A stretch of 64,000 bases of DNA from Nilaparvata lugens (taxonomy: Eukaryota > Arthropoda > Insecta > Hemiptera > Delphacidae). This document shows positions 46,120-55,395 of the stretch, one piece after another. The first letter of the stretch is position 1, and every line of letters begins with the position of its first letter. The DNA lies in contig NC_052507.1 of NCBI RefSeq assembly GCF_014356525.2, forward strand, positions 51,297,963-51,361,962, in the 5' to 3' direction. The notes beneath the pieces are model-generated. The model was not told where the DNA came from, did not search any database, and saw only the letters and a program-made list of their open reading frames with translations. The position numbers and the translations under genes are program-made.

Positions 46120-46737
46120 CCCCCCATTAGTTTCCCAGGAAAAAGACTCATGCCAGTTGATAGAGCTGATGAATAACTAAACAGGGTATGAATATGAAAA
46201 AAATTGGTCAAGTAATTTTTGAGAAAATCGTGAAAAACATGGTTTTTTGTAATTATCTGCCATTTTTCTCAAGAATATTACGGAGCTCCTGCAATTTTTA
46301 CAGAAATGAGACTAATGTCAGTTGATAGGGCTCATGAATAGGGCTATCTATGGTATAAATTTGAAGAAAATCGTTGAAGCCGTTTTCGAGAAAACCGTGA
46401 AAAACATGTTTTTTCAGTCATCATCCGCCATTTTTCTCAAGAATATTACGGAGCTCCTGGAATTTTCCCAGAAATGAGTCTCATGTGAGTTGATAGGGCT
46501 TATGGATAGCTATCTATGGTATAAATTTGAAGGAAATCGTTGAAGCCGTTTTCGAGAAAACCTTGAAAAACATGGTTTTTTAGTCATTATCCGCCATTTT
46601 TCTCAAGAATATTACGGAGCTCCTGGAATTTTCCCAAAAATGAGACTCATGTCAGTTTATAGGGCTTATAATAGCTATTAATAGCTATCCATGGTATAAA
46701 TTTGAAGAAAATCGTTAGAGCTGTTTTTGAGAAAAAC
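46120..46737 (+). repeat. 165-bp tandem repeat, about 3.7 units
   Basis: Units start near ATGGTTTTTT at 46241, 46407 and 46572, preceded by a partial unit from 46120. Each contains GCCATTTTTCTCAAGAATAT, TACGGAGCTCCTG, GTCAGTTGATAGGGCT and GAAGCCGTTTTCGAGAAAA. In the 29535 copy only one unit is present, so the array expanded after the copies separated or contracted there. Confidence 0.85.
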
Positions 46738-46893
46738 ATGTTTTTTTTAGTAATTATCCGCCAATTTTTCCGCCATCTTGAATTGAATTTTATTGCATTT
46801 CTTATTGTCGGATCCTTATGGTATAAGGACCTTAAGTTTAAAATTTCAAGTCAATCGGTTAATTAGGAATGAAGTTATCGTGTTCACAGACAT

Positions 46894-46916
46894 ATACACA
46901 TACACACACACACACA

Positions 46917-46983
<67 letters not shown>

Positions 46984-46988
46984 ACACA
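46894..46988 (+). repeat. (CA)n microsatellite
   Basis: Nearly pure CA dinucleotides with a few TA interruptions, at the same relative position as the shorter CA tract near 32485 in the related element. The His/Thr-rich open frames here are not genes. Confidence 0.95.
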
Positions 46989-47700
46989 GACCAACACCCC
47001 AAAATCATGTTTTTGGACTCAGGGGACCTTGAAACGTATAGAAAACTTGAAATTAGGGTACCTTAATTTTTTTTGGAAAGCAATACTTTCCTTACCTATG
47101 GTAATAGGGCAAGGAAAGTAAAAAGCTGTGATACAACAATCTGAATTTCAAAAGGACAGAGATTAAGTTATTTGGTAGATATTCTACTCCAATTTCTTTC
47201 AAAAACGATAGAAGAATAGGAATCCTATTAAAAAATAAGTAATTTCAATGGAATTATTCTGAAATAACTTTTCAATATTATTTATACCAGTACGATTAGA
47301 TCTAACCGTAGTCTAATGAAGTCTAGGATGGTTAGTTATCAACTTTTAAAATGTCATTTCAGGTATTTTAATTTGTGTTTCTCATACAGTAATGTTTAAA
47401 AATTATTCCATTGTTTCAAAAATACATTTTAAATCAATTATACGACTTGTGTACTCAAGTATTTTGATAGAATGAAGAAAAAAATGGTGGCTGAGAATTA
47501 TTTGGTCAGTTTTGTACAGTCACTGTCAAAAGTGAATTAAAAATATTCTGGCAAATAGACAACATTGCAAAGCGAGAGAGATAGTACTATCTGTTTTTTG
47601 TATGATAGAAAAGGACAGCAACAGTATTGTCAATCGTACACTGCCATTATAATGTGGACCTCACTATAGTCTTGACACATGAGTCGTCAGTTTCATTATA

Positions 47701-47752
47701 GCAAGGAGGATCGATCCTCCTTGCTTTATAGTGAAGTCCACGTTATAATATT
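47701..47752. repeat. 24-bp perfect palindrome joined to a MITE end
   Basis: 47701-47724 is GCAAGGAGGATC directly joined to its reverse complement. It is followed immediately by TTTATAGTGAAGTCCACGTT, another end of the CTATAGTGAGG family, only about 60 nt outside the right end at 47668. It may be a repair or fold-back junction between two MITE ends. Confidence 0.75.
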
Positions 47753-47939
47753 CATTTCAAGTAGCAATATGATAAATAACAAAATATTCCATCTTAATTG
47801 GAAAAATGTAATATTGAATCATTGTACAATATATTTTCTCGACATTCTTGCATTTAATAATCAAACATTTTCATGATAAGGTTATATTTTTCAATAATTT
47901 ATATATTTTCATTGTTAAAAAAAACTATCTGACAGCATT

Positions 47940-48411
47940 GTGGTGCTATGAAAAGGAAGCCTCACACCAGGAGACAAATTGTTAAAGAATTGTAGGGCGA
48001 AATCCTATAAATGGCCCCCCCGCAATTGATAAATGACTAGGGACATCCAACAGCTCATATATGGTGCCTGGTATTGTGGTGGAGAATGTCACTATGGGGA
48101 GCCAGATTATGCCATATCCTCTTGACATACACCACATATAGGAGGATGTAATGGCTGATGACCAAGGAAAGCAAAAAAAAGATGGGCTTGCAGTGTTAAA
48201 GATTCTTACAGTCCTCTTCTGCAGCCTTAGGACATCTCAGGAGCCCCTGCTGATCGAGTGACCCCACAGGGGCAATGCATAGATTACAAAGCAATAGAAT
48301 AGAGTGTGATACATCATCACAAGCTACCTTTCAGTAACCAGGTCTCTCATCTTCAGCAGCCAAAGAGTCTCCAGTGAGAGAGTCAGCTGGTTACCTATTG
48401 CGTATGAATAT
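47940..48411 (-). pseudogene. LINE reverse transcriptase C-terminal remnant
   Basis: Reverse complement aligns with 15230-15680 of the LINE at 13943: the thumb region, the LLWGHS..LQKR block, DHLAHC-like segment and tail are recognisable at DNA level, but all frames are broken. It is cut at its right end by the MITE end at 48412. Confidence 0.7.
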
Positions 48412-48456
48412 ACAGCATGGGTGAAAAGTCCGAGATCGGCTTAATATTTTGATACT
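48412..48456 (+). mobile_element. truncated end of the CAGAGTGGGTG family
   Basis: CAGCATGGGTGAAAAGTCCG and GATCGGCTTAATAT match the terminus of the element at 27876-29272 with a few changes. Only about 45 bp is present. Confidence 0.6.
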
Positions 48457-48708
48457 TACTTACTCGATACTTGAATTCTTCGTCCTTGACCGGGAGAACC
48501 GGATAGACTATGTCAGGGAGTCACCCCTCAAACTCTGGGATGGCAGCTGCTCGTGTTTGAGTGAGTATAAGGGCTCATCCACTAGTTCTGCCAATGAGTA
48601 TAATGGCTGTTGTATAATGCGTTACTTCAATAAGTTTGCTTGAACTTTTTGGCTTCGCAATTTTTTATATATACAGGGAGTTGATTATACAGTCGCAGTG
48701 CTGATATT

Positions 48709-49380
48709 TCAAAACTTTTTTGAGTTGCTGTAAGTTGGCTTCGAGGTACATCCGCAGGTCTGTGCATGTCGAGTTTTGTAGGTATGTATGTTTCTTCTCT
48801 TTGTCATGTTGTTTGCTTTGTCCCTAATGAATAGAAGTGAGCGGAGTACATAGTGGCTAAAGATTGTGAGTACTCTCAGCTTTTTGAATAGTGGCCTGCA
48901 GTGTGCCAGGTGGTCAGAAAATGTGATTATTCTAATGGCCTTTTTTTGTAGCAATAGTATATCTGAGCTGGCTGAAGCATGTCCCCAGAGAAGAATTCCG
49001 TATGTTATGTGACTGTGGAAGTATTCTAGAGTGACAACATACCTTATTTTTTTAGGATATGTAGGACTCTTGCTAGTTTAAAGCATGTCTTTGAAATGTG
49101 TGTGTCCCATTTCAATTTTCTGTCAAGCCCAAAACCCAATAATTTTACTGGTTCAGTAGTGTCTTCGGGTTTTTCACTTTTCAGAGAGCATATTAATATT
49201 TGAGATTTGTCCTCATTAAGTTTAAGTTTGTTTATTTGGGACCATCTCTTTGCCTCCTGTGTGTGAGTTTCGTTCCTTGCCAATGCCTGTTCACTTGATA
49301 CTCCTCTATACATCACTGTCGTATCATCTGCAAACAGTATGGAGTCCTTGTTGGGAAAAAAGTCATTAGTCAAAAGGATG
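48709..49380 (-). pseudogene. LINE reverse transcriptase fragment (palm to tail)
   Basis: Minus strand. 49044-49373 encodes SILFADDTTVMYRG (catalytic FADD, motif C), KLKLNEDKSQILICSL and KLLGFGLDRKLKWDTHI. After a broken stretch, 48709-48954 encodes LQKKAIRIITFSDHLAHCRP and the tail with HTYKTRHAQ. It is a more distant relative of the 13943 element. The upstream palm (motifs A and B) is missing, where the errantivirus-like LTR begins. Confidence 0.85.
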
Positions 49381-49399
49381 AATAGAAATAGAAATAGGA

Positions 49400-49605
49400 T
49401 GGTGTTTGAAATCTCTGGTCTCTAGATAAGATAAACGAGCACGCAACTCGCTTTTTAAAAATATTTATTTAAGGAATGAAACACATACATAATGGCAGCA
49501 TGACTATTGGTAACGGAATGACATGAGAAATAATCTTACAGAGGTTTAAATACTAGTACAAAGTGCTTACTCTACAGTTCCTTAATCTATTGTCTTGTGT
49601 ATAAC
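49400..49605 (-). repeat. errantivirus-like 3' LTR with polypurine tract
   Basis: In minus orientation the env-like frame is followed by AAGGGGGGAGGAG (polypurine tract, about 49606-49620), then AGTTATACACAAGAC. Gypsy-type errantivirus LTRs often begin AGTTA. Within it are TATTTAAAC and AATAAATA motifs usable as promoter and poly(A) signals. The inner limit is set near 49605; the outer end, near 49400, is uncertain because no second LTR is present in this window. Confidence 0.55.
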
Positions 49606-49659
49606 TCCTCCCCCCTTAAGATGAAGGTGTCCTCACCTTCATAAGAGTAGCTGGGGTGT

Positions 49660-50416
49660 AAGAAATATTTTAGAATTTTCTAAGTAAAATTGAACATCTG
49701 ATATCTTGTCTGGAATCACAAGTTTGTTATTGAATACATGAGAATGAAAAACAAAATATAACATAATAAGTATTAAGCACACCATTAATATATAAACTAA
49801 ATATTCTGATAAGTTGCTACTAACTACAAAATCTTCAAGAATTATTAATGGCTCTAAATAGGTATTTGCTTTATGTATTTCGTCAAAAGTAAAATTAGTG
49901 ATTATTTTATTTTTATAATATGTCGATACTTCAGTAGATATAGAAGATTACTTTCCCAAAATGTATAAGGTTTACTATAATTGAATAATGCTTCATCTTT
50001 TTCAAGAGCTAATAGTTGTGTAGATTTTGGATATGTTTCAATATTTCTCGAGCCATGAACAATTGAACTCTTGCTGATGTTAAACATTAAATATTGGTCT
50101 ATAATCGGAATATATTTAATAAAAGAACTATACCCTTTGATAACCAAAGTCTTACAGCTATTCAATTTCTTATCACTAACCAATTCTTCTGCACACTTTA
50201 TAACAACTTGTGTGGCATTTCTACAATAATAACTATTGTAACATTAAATGATTGAACAGTGGTATCCATCATTTGTAATAAATGATTGGTGACCTGTTTG
50301 GTAAAAGTAATAAAAGGGGGCGATCCACCAGTTCCCAGACGGGAACACTGTAAAATTGTTGTTGCGTAGCATTTGATGGTAGAGCAAAGCAGTTGGTTTT
50401 TTTCTGATATTATCAA
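49660..50416 (-). pseudogene. env-like C-terminal region of an errantivirus-type element
   Basis: Minus strand, in three frames separated by frameshifts (50198-50416; 49902-50200; then about 49660-49900). The last part has a strongly hydrophobic segment (EYLVYILMVCLILIMLYFVF) followed by a short charged tail and the polypurine tract. A membrane anchor at the C-terminus just before the 3' LTR is the position of the envelope gene in gypsy-like retroviruses of insects. The upstream part is rich in Cys, Asn and Thr. The call rests on position and the anchor more than on residue identity. It is frameshifted and 5' truncated, so no functional protein is expected. Confidence 0.55.
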
Positions 50417-50439
50417 CTAGATGTTTTTGGAACTTGAAA

Positions 50440-50944
50440 GAAAAACATTTTTTAGGAGTCAGATTTATTTTATTTAAAAGAAGAAATTTCTGTGAGATTT
50501 AAATGTGAATTTTAACATAATTTGGTTTTATAAAATTAGCTATCCTACATCTATTTAAATATAAAACAATTAAGGAAGGTTATGGAATTTTGAGCATTTA
50601 ATTAATTTTAAAAATTAAAATAAACTTGTTGCCAATGACTTTACAAAACGTTAAACAGAATTGTGTTGGACTATTTGATTATTGTGTTTCTTATTTAAAC
50701 ACATTATATGAAAGTTTTTGAACATGATTCAAGGAATAATTAATTTGGAATTTCTAAAAATTAAAAACAATACGGAAAAATAAATTGAGATTGGAACGAT
50801 ACCGTTATACAGTTGACGTCCATTCTAAGTTGCCATGGTCTGAATGGAAAACCAGGGGATGTCCATCCACGGGTCAGCTCGGTCTGTCTCTGGAGGTAGG
50901 CGATGAACAAGTGCGTGTGAAATTATTCAGAAGAAAAGTGGAAA
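50440..50944. other. flank left of the duplicated block
   Basis: AT-rich to 50800, then a GC-richer stretch (50811-50944) with no match to the flanks of the second block copy. It might be more of the env-bearing element, but no frame supports that. Confidence 0.3.
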
Positions 50945-52129
50945 GCTTTTTCCACTAGCTGGCTGGAGGGGAGACTAGAATGCTAGCCTCACTTCTACCT
51001 CTCCTCAGCGTTTTTACTCTGTCAGCCAAAACTGTCTGATCAGCTTAAAGTTGAAAAAAATTATTTCTCTTCTTAAGGAAGAAACTGGTGTTTGGGGGTT
51101 TGTCAAACCTTCTGGTTCATGACATCTCCCCCTCCTTCACTGTGACAGCCGACCCTGGCTGTCCATTCTTGACTCAATGGACTTGCTACAAAATGTTTTT
51201 ACTTTGAAAAATAATTATCAAACTCTTTGAGGTTGGTTCCCTTTAGGAACTGTGACAAAGACAATAATCATCAAGGTATGGTTTAAAATTATTTCATAAA
51301 ATATACAGTAATATATATACTTTGCAAATTAGAAGCAGATTAATCACTCTACAATCTAATAATCAGCTACACTTTCCACCTCTACTCATCGAAATTTCAT
51401 CACATCAATTAAAGAGAGGTGTCAACAGAAATTACTCCCTTCAAACGTCATCAAACCTGAATTGTTGAAGAAAGACCTCTTACAATTACAAAGGAATATG
51501 GATTCAACAAATCAACGTATAGCAGTTAACATAGAACATTATTTTTCAGGAGCCAGTATCATTGGCTTCCTTAAAACTCGAAACTCAGCACTTAATATTC
51601 CGAACGCATCTTTGACTACTTGGCGTGCCCTACTCAATCTGTAGTTGAATATTCTTTGGGGAGTCCCCTTAGGATAGTCTCCATGATAGGGCTTCATTAG
51701 ATTATCACTTAGAGTGAATGCACTATCTCCCGCAAAGAAGTATGGTACCGGTTCTGACATAGACCTTCCAGGCAGTTTTTCATCCATTGGAAGCCCCAAT
51801 CGGTTTTTCTCGATCATTCTATGCAAAGTACTCCCACGGAATACACCGCCATCAGAAATTCGCCCTTGGCAACCGACGTCAGCAAATGTGAAATTCGCAT
51901 TTGCATCTACCAATGCAAAAAGAACATTACTGAAGTTAGATTTGTAATTGGAATATTCTGTGCCAGAGTTAATGGGAGCTTGCAATATAATATGTTTGCC
52001 ATCAAGTGCCCCGATACAGTGTGGCAGGTTCCATTTTGTTTTGAATACCTTGCTTACTTCTTTCCATGCTTCAGGTGTTTTAGGTAGCTGAAACAGAAAA
52101 ATATATTTTTTATTGCTGATGATAACCAC

Positions 52130-52290
52130 ATGAGCTTTTTGCTTGTGCGTGGGTAATGGGAAGTACGAGGGTGAATAATGAAATGATCAAACGTCTTAGC
52201 CTATTTGATGAGATTTGGCGGGATTCAAACCCGCAGCCACGTAGCACTAAAGGATGTAATGCCTCAGTCAACTTGGCTAACTGGCCGGCA
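52130..52290 (-). mobile_element. tRNA-derived SINE in transposase intron, copy A
   Basis: On the minus strand GCCGGCCAGTTAGCCAAGTT looks like a tRNA 5' end with an A-box, and GCGGGTTTGAATCCCGC forms a perfect T-arm stem with the B-box (52217-52233). A body and an AATAAAAAATAT stretch follow, toward 52100. The tRNA-like head cannot form an intact anticodon arm, so it is a SINE head and not a tRNA gene. It lies inside transposase intron 2, in sense with the transposase. Confidence 0.65.
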
Positions 52291-52388
52291 AATTATATGC
52301 TATGTTTATTTCAAACATGATGGAAATAGTAAATTAGTTTGAAAATTGAGCTATAATAGTAACTATTAACTTTATTAATTTACAGAAG

Positions 52389-52863
52389 ATGGAAGAGGAT
52401 GCTGTTGTTGAAAATTGTTTAGACAGTGAAAGTGAACATAATCAAGTAGAGGAAAGCGAACAGAATGAAGAGAAGGGAAGCCAACAGGATGAAGAAAAAG
52501 AAAACAAACAGGACAATACATCGTTTAATAAGAAAAAAACGTGTGAAGAGTACTGATTCAATAATAAATTATGCATTTAAGATTCTGAAGACAGCATCAG
52601 ATAATTTTAACAAAACGCCACCTTCTGATGAGATGGATTCGTTCTTATCATTTGTAAGAACAAAACTGGAAACTTATCCGAGAGAAACTCAGCTATCTTT
52701 TCAGCATTCAGTTATGGAATTGCTAGTTAAAGCAGATAAGGAAATTTTGGATTCTCAAAAAAAAAGAGTAGAATCTGAGACATGTGTTCTGCATTCTATA
52801 CAGTCCCCACGTGGTGATTCCTGGATAGAATTCGAATCCTCAACTGGAGATGTACTTGAATGA
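52389..52863 (+). pseudogene. second Harbinger ORF (accessory protein), copy A
   Basis: Exon after acceptor TTAATTTACAG, ATG at 52389. It encodes an acidic Glu/Gln-rich start, a KKK-R-V-K-S basic patch, IINYAFKILKTASDNF, a FVRTKLETYPRETQLSFQHS segment and a tail ending GDVLE at TGA 52861-52863. This is the C-terminal half of the Myb/MADF-like accessory protein that partners Harbinger transposase (helps bind DNA and import). Copy A has 7 A's at 52532-52538, one more than copy B, which puts the first 48 or so codons out of frame with the rest. The exon lies antisense in intron 2 of the transposase. Confidence 0.75.
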
Positions 52864-53500
52864 CAATATCCAATATCATCACCATAGGAGATCTGGCATA
52901 TTTACCTTAAGTATTTTTGTTTATCAGTTCTTCTAATTACAATATCAAAATAGAAATTCCATTAATTTCATTGATTGCAATATAAAATAGAGATTTTCGA
53001 GCTTGTAACTTTTGAAAATTTAATATCACCTTAATGTATCCTCTTAATTCATTGATGAGTGCTGTGCAGACTTCTGGTACTATATATCCAATAGATTGCT
53101 TAGAAATCCAGAATGTGTATTGGAGGCTAGTATATGAATCTCCTGTGGCAAGGAATCGAAGTGTCACTGCCAACCTGAAAGAGCTCATATATTTACTATT
53201 ATAATTTTTTGGAAAATGTAAATAATTAATAAAGTCAGTACCGTATATGATAATTATGATTCAATTGAAAAATATTATCGTTATAATTATTTATTTGATT
53301 TAAATGAGTCCCTAATAAGAATTATTGTTGTAATATTTTTTATAATTTTCTAATAATTGTCTTTTGTGTGTGCCAATGTGAATAAATTATTTTCAAGTTT
53401 ATATTTTTTATTTTTCAATTAATAATAATAATAATAATCTAATTATTCAACAATATCAAATTATGATGTTACTTATTCTATTATTTTAATACGTTATAAT

Positions 53501-53935
53501 GGACAGGGACGGCAGACAACGGTCCGCTGTGCCCTAGGGAGATGGGAGGACAGGGACGGCAGACAACGGTCCGCTGTGCCCTAGGGAGATGGAAGGTTAG
53601 GGACGTACGGCAGCCAACGGGCCGCTGTACCAGGACAGGAGGTCGGGGACGTGCGGCAGCCAACGGGCCGCTGTACAAGGAGCAGGAAGGTTGTGAGCGG
53701 AATGCTGTGGTCTGGGGCTCGTCCGGCCTTTAAATACTCCTCCAAAGTGGAGGGGATGGAGTTGTGCCGCCGGCAGAGGCGGTGGAAATCGTCTCGATGC
53801 GCGGAAGATGGTGCGCCATCGGTACCTTCCTTATCTCCGCGGTCGGCTAGCATTGCTGATAGCCGAGCGTCTTTCTTCAATATTATTAATTATTTAGCAA
53901 TATTTTCCGTCACAATTTTACTTTGTGACACCCCA
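53501..53935 (-). repeat. 3' LTR half of the gag-protease retroelement, with minisatellite
   Basis: In minus orientation: TGTCACAAAGTAAAATTGTG (likely LTR start, 53935), a promoter-like TATTTAAAGG (53728-53737), then four tandem units of about 47 bp (CAGCGGACCGTTGTCTGCCG type) at 53690-53501, where it is cut by block copy A. The same unit occurs at 56733-56901, beside copy B. A G15 run lies just outside the start (53943-53957 on plus). Confidence 0.7.
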
Positions 53936-54276
53936 CTCCTACTTGGGGGGGGGGGGGGTCGGAGCCCTCCATGGCACCACCTTTAAAGGCGTGAGCCATC
54001 TAGGCATCACCTTAAGAGGTGTACACCTCCCAGGCATCACCTTTAGAGGTGTATGCCACTCACTATGAGCATCATCTACACCCGGTCCACCAGGTACATA
54101 TTTAAATCGTCCATCTGGAAATTGGACTTTTATGCGTGGCTTGCCAGCCCGTTTACGCTAACCAGGTGTTGAGACTCGGTGACACAATACTGGATCCTTA
54201 TTCCTTGAGAGTCCTAGTTTGGGATCCTGGGACTGTGAGACTACCTCTTTGACAGTTGAAGATCGTGTTTGCTCTT
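53936..54276. other. retroelement 3' spacer with tandem short repeats
   Basis: Between the protease frame and the LTR. Three units of GGCATCACCTT(A/T)A(G)AGG(T/C)GT(G/A) occur at 53972-54050. No reverse transcriptase or integrase coding is present, so the pol region is deleted or was never carried. Confidence 0.6.
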
Positions 54277-55242
54277 CTACATCCGTATCAGTTGAGGAGG
54301 GTATTGCTCCTCCACATCCATGACAGTAGGGGGTGGTGTTGTCTCGTTCACATCCATGACCGTGGGGGGTGATATTAACTTTTCCACATCACTCTCGGAG
54401 TTACCACTTGTGTTGGTGGCTGGGGCATGAATTGTGGCCCGCCGTTCAGAGTCATTCATCTCATTCCTGTGATCCATCACAATGTTGCCCCAGGATTCTT
54501 GCCTTGGAATATATGACATCTCTGCCTTTCTATCAATCAAGGCATTGGGTTCGACTCTGTTCAAACCAAACTGCCTGAATATCCTTTTGTCGCGATCCTT
54601 GTTGTCCTGAGATTCGGATTGTACAGCTGATATTGTTGGGACTGCTGTTGTCTTAGTCCCCAATAAGAGAGATCGCGACATTATTAGTGGACTTGTAGGA
54701 TTCAGTTGGGGAGGATCCCACTCTACCTCTCTCGTGAATGTGTGGATATTCACCCTGTTTTCACGCATAAATTCCATGCCTAATAGCAACTCTTGTCCAA
54801 GTCCATCCAGTATAGATGCCACTAGTGGAACTGTGATTTGTCCTATAGTGACATTTGTTGTCAGCTTCCCATTTAATGGGGTAGATCGTCCATCAGCTAA
54901 TATTGTGTGGTGATGAGTTGGTACCTTCCTTATCATCCCTATTTTTCGGAGAACTTCATAAACCTCATTACTCATATAATTAGCTTCAGCGCCACTATCT
55001 AGCAATGCCCGACACTTTTTACCACCGATTGTCACAGTAATGAATAGTCTGTTGTCCCTTGATGACTCTTCAATCACAGGAATCCTGTGTGCCGTTCGCA
55101 TCACTGCTGTCTTGTTCGGAGTTTTATTCTCCTTCTGCACATCACAGACACATTTCAGTGCTCTCTTTCCGCTCCTTTTACATGGTGGGATATCGGGACA
55201 GTGTGATCTCCAGTGCCCTGGTCTCTTGTATTGCCCACACAT
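54277..55242 (-). pseudogene. retroelement zinc-knuckle and aspartic protease ORF
   Basis: 321 codons on the minus strand. The N-terminus MCGQYKRPGHWRSHC is a CCHC knuckle in which the second Cys is Tyr (TAC). The protease follows at residues 65-155: ITVTIGGKKCRALLDSGAE (catalytic D-S-G), ATILADGR-like flap segment, and ELLLGMEFM (the hydrophobic-Gly block). The remaining 160 residues are a Pro/Thr/Glu-rich linker with two TPPTVMDV repeats, and there is no reverse transcriptase. It would cleave the Gag polyprotein in a Ty3/gypsy-type element. The ORF itself has no stop, but the damaged knuckle and missing pol point to a nonautonomous or decayed element. Confidence 0.85.
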
Positions 55243-55395
55243 GGGTTCAGACTCACTAAGAGATGGTCTGTTTCATTTATATATTACATGTCATAGGCAT
55301 TACAAGAAAAGCATATGGACAATTGTCATACAAAAATCAGTCAATAAAAACATAACTTAATCTAGCAATACAAGTTCTTATTTCTAAACAATGCA

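Larger units (their letters stand above)
45766..47124. mobile_element. ACTTTCCTTGCC-ended element, copy without Tigger
   Basis: Left end ATCTGGTGTGGTACACTCAC then ACTTTCCTTGC; right end GGTAATAGGGCAAGGAAAGT. It is the homologue of 29535-32636 but lacks the Tigger insertion and has an expanded internal tandem repeat. Noncoding; open frames over the CA tract are artefacts. Confidence 0.75.
45490..47668. mobile_element. CTATAGTGAGG-family MITE interrupted by another element
   Basis: Left end TATAGTGAGGTGCACGTTAT and right end ATTATAATGTGGACCTCACT are inverted. The inner margins (AAGAAAGATAGGAGAG.. and ..ATGATAGAAAAGGACAGCAA) match the complete 219-bp copy at 60057-60275. The extra 1.9 kb is due to the element at 45766-47124 and further sequence inside it. 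Flanks are TA. Confidence 0.75.
51539..53174 (-). pseudogene. Harbinger transposase, exons 2-3, copy A
   Basis: Exon 2 (53174-53030, 145 nt) encodes [36 protein letters not shown]. Exon 3 (52087-51539) encodes 182 residues of DDE nuclease: IGALDGKH (first Asp), FADVGCQGRISDGGVF, YFFAGDSAF (second Asp), PYHGDYPKGT and NYRLSRARQVVKDAFGIL. Intron 2 is bounded by AAG/GTGATA and TTTCTGTTTCAG. In the family the third catalytic residue is Glu in R-V-V-E-N-A-F-G; here it is Lys (AAA), so the nuclease should be inactive even where the frame is intact. Exon 1 is missing in this copy because the retroelement junction is at 53500. PIF/Harbinger transposases normally cut DNA at 3-bp TTA/TAA targets with a partner DNA-binding protein. 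Confidence 0.9.
50945..53500 (+). repeat. 2.55 kb direct duplication, copy A
   Basis: Nearly identical to 56902-59448 in direct orientation. It starts at GCTTTTTCCACTAGCTGG and ends at TTTTAATACGTTATAAT. It contains Harbinger transposase exons 2 and 3 (minus), the second Harbinger ORF (plus) and a SINE. Differences seen: a 6-nt indel near 51485, scattered substitutions, an 8-nt indel in the SINE near 52249, and homopolymer indels in the second ORF. Confidence 0.95.

Noticed and set aside
46793..47066. His/Thr-rich open frames
   Set aside because: They are translations of a CA microsatellite.
52217..52289. A functional tRNA gene on the minus strand
   Set aside because: There is a good T-arm and A-box-like head but no intact anticodon arm or acceptor pairing, and the same unit lies in both block copies with an extended body; it is a SINE head.
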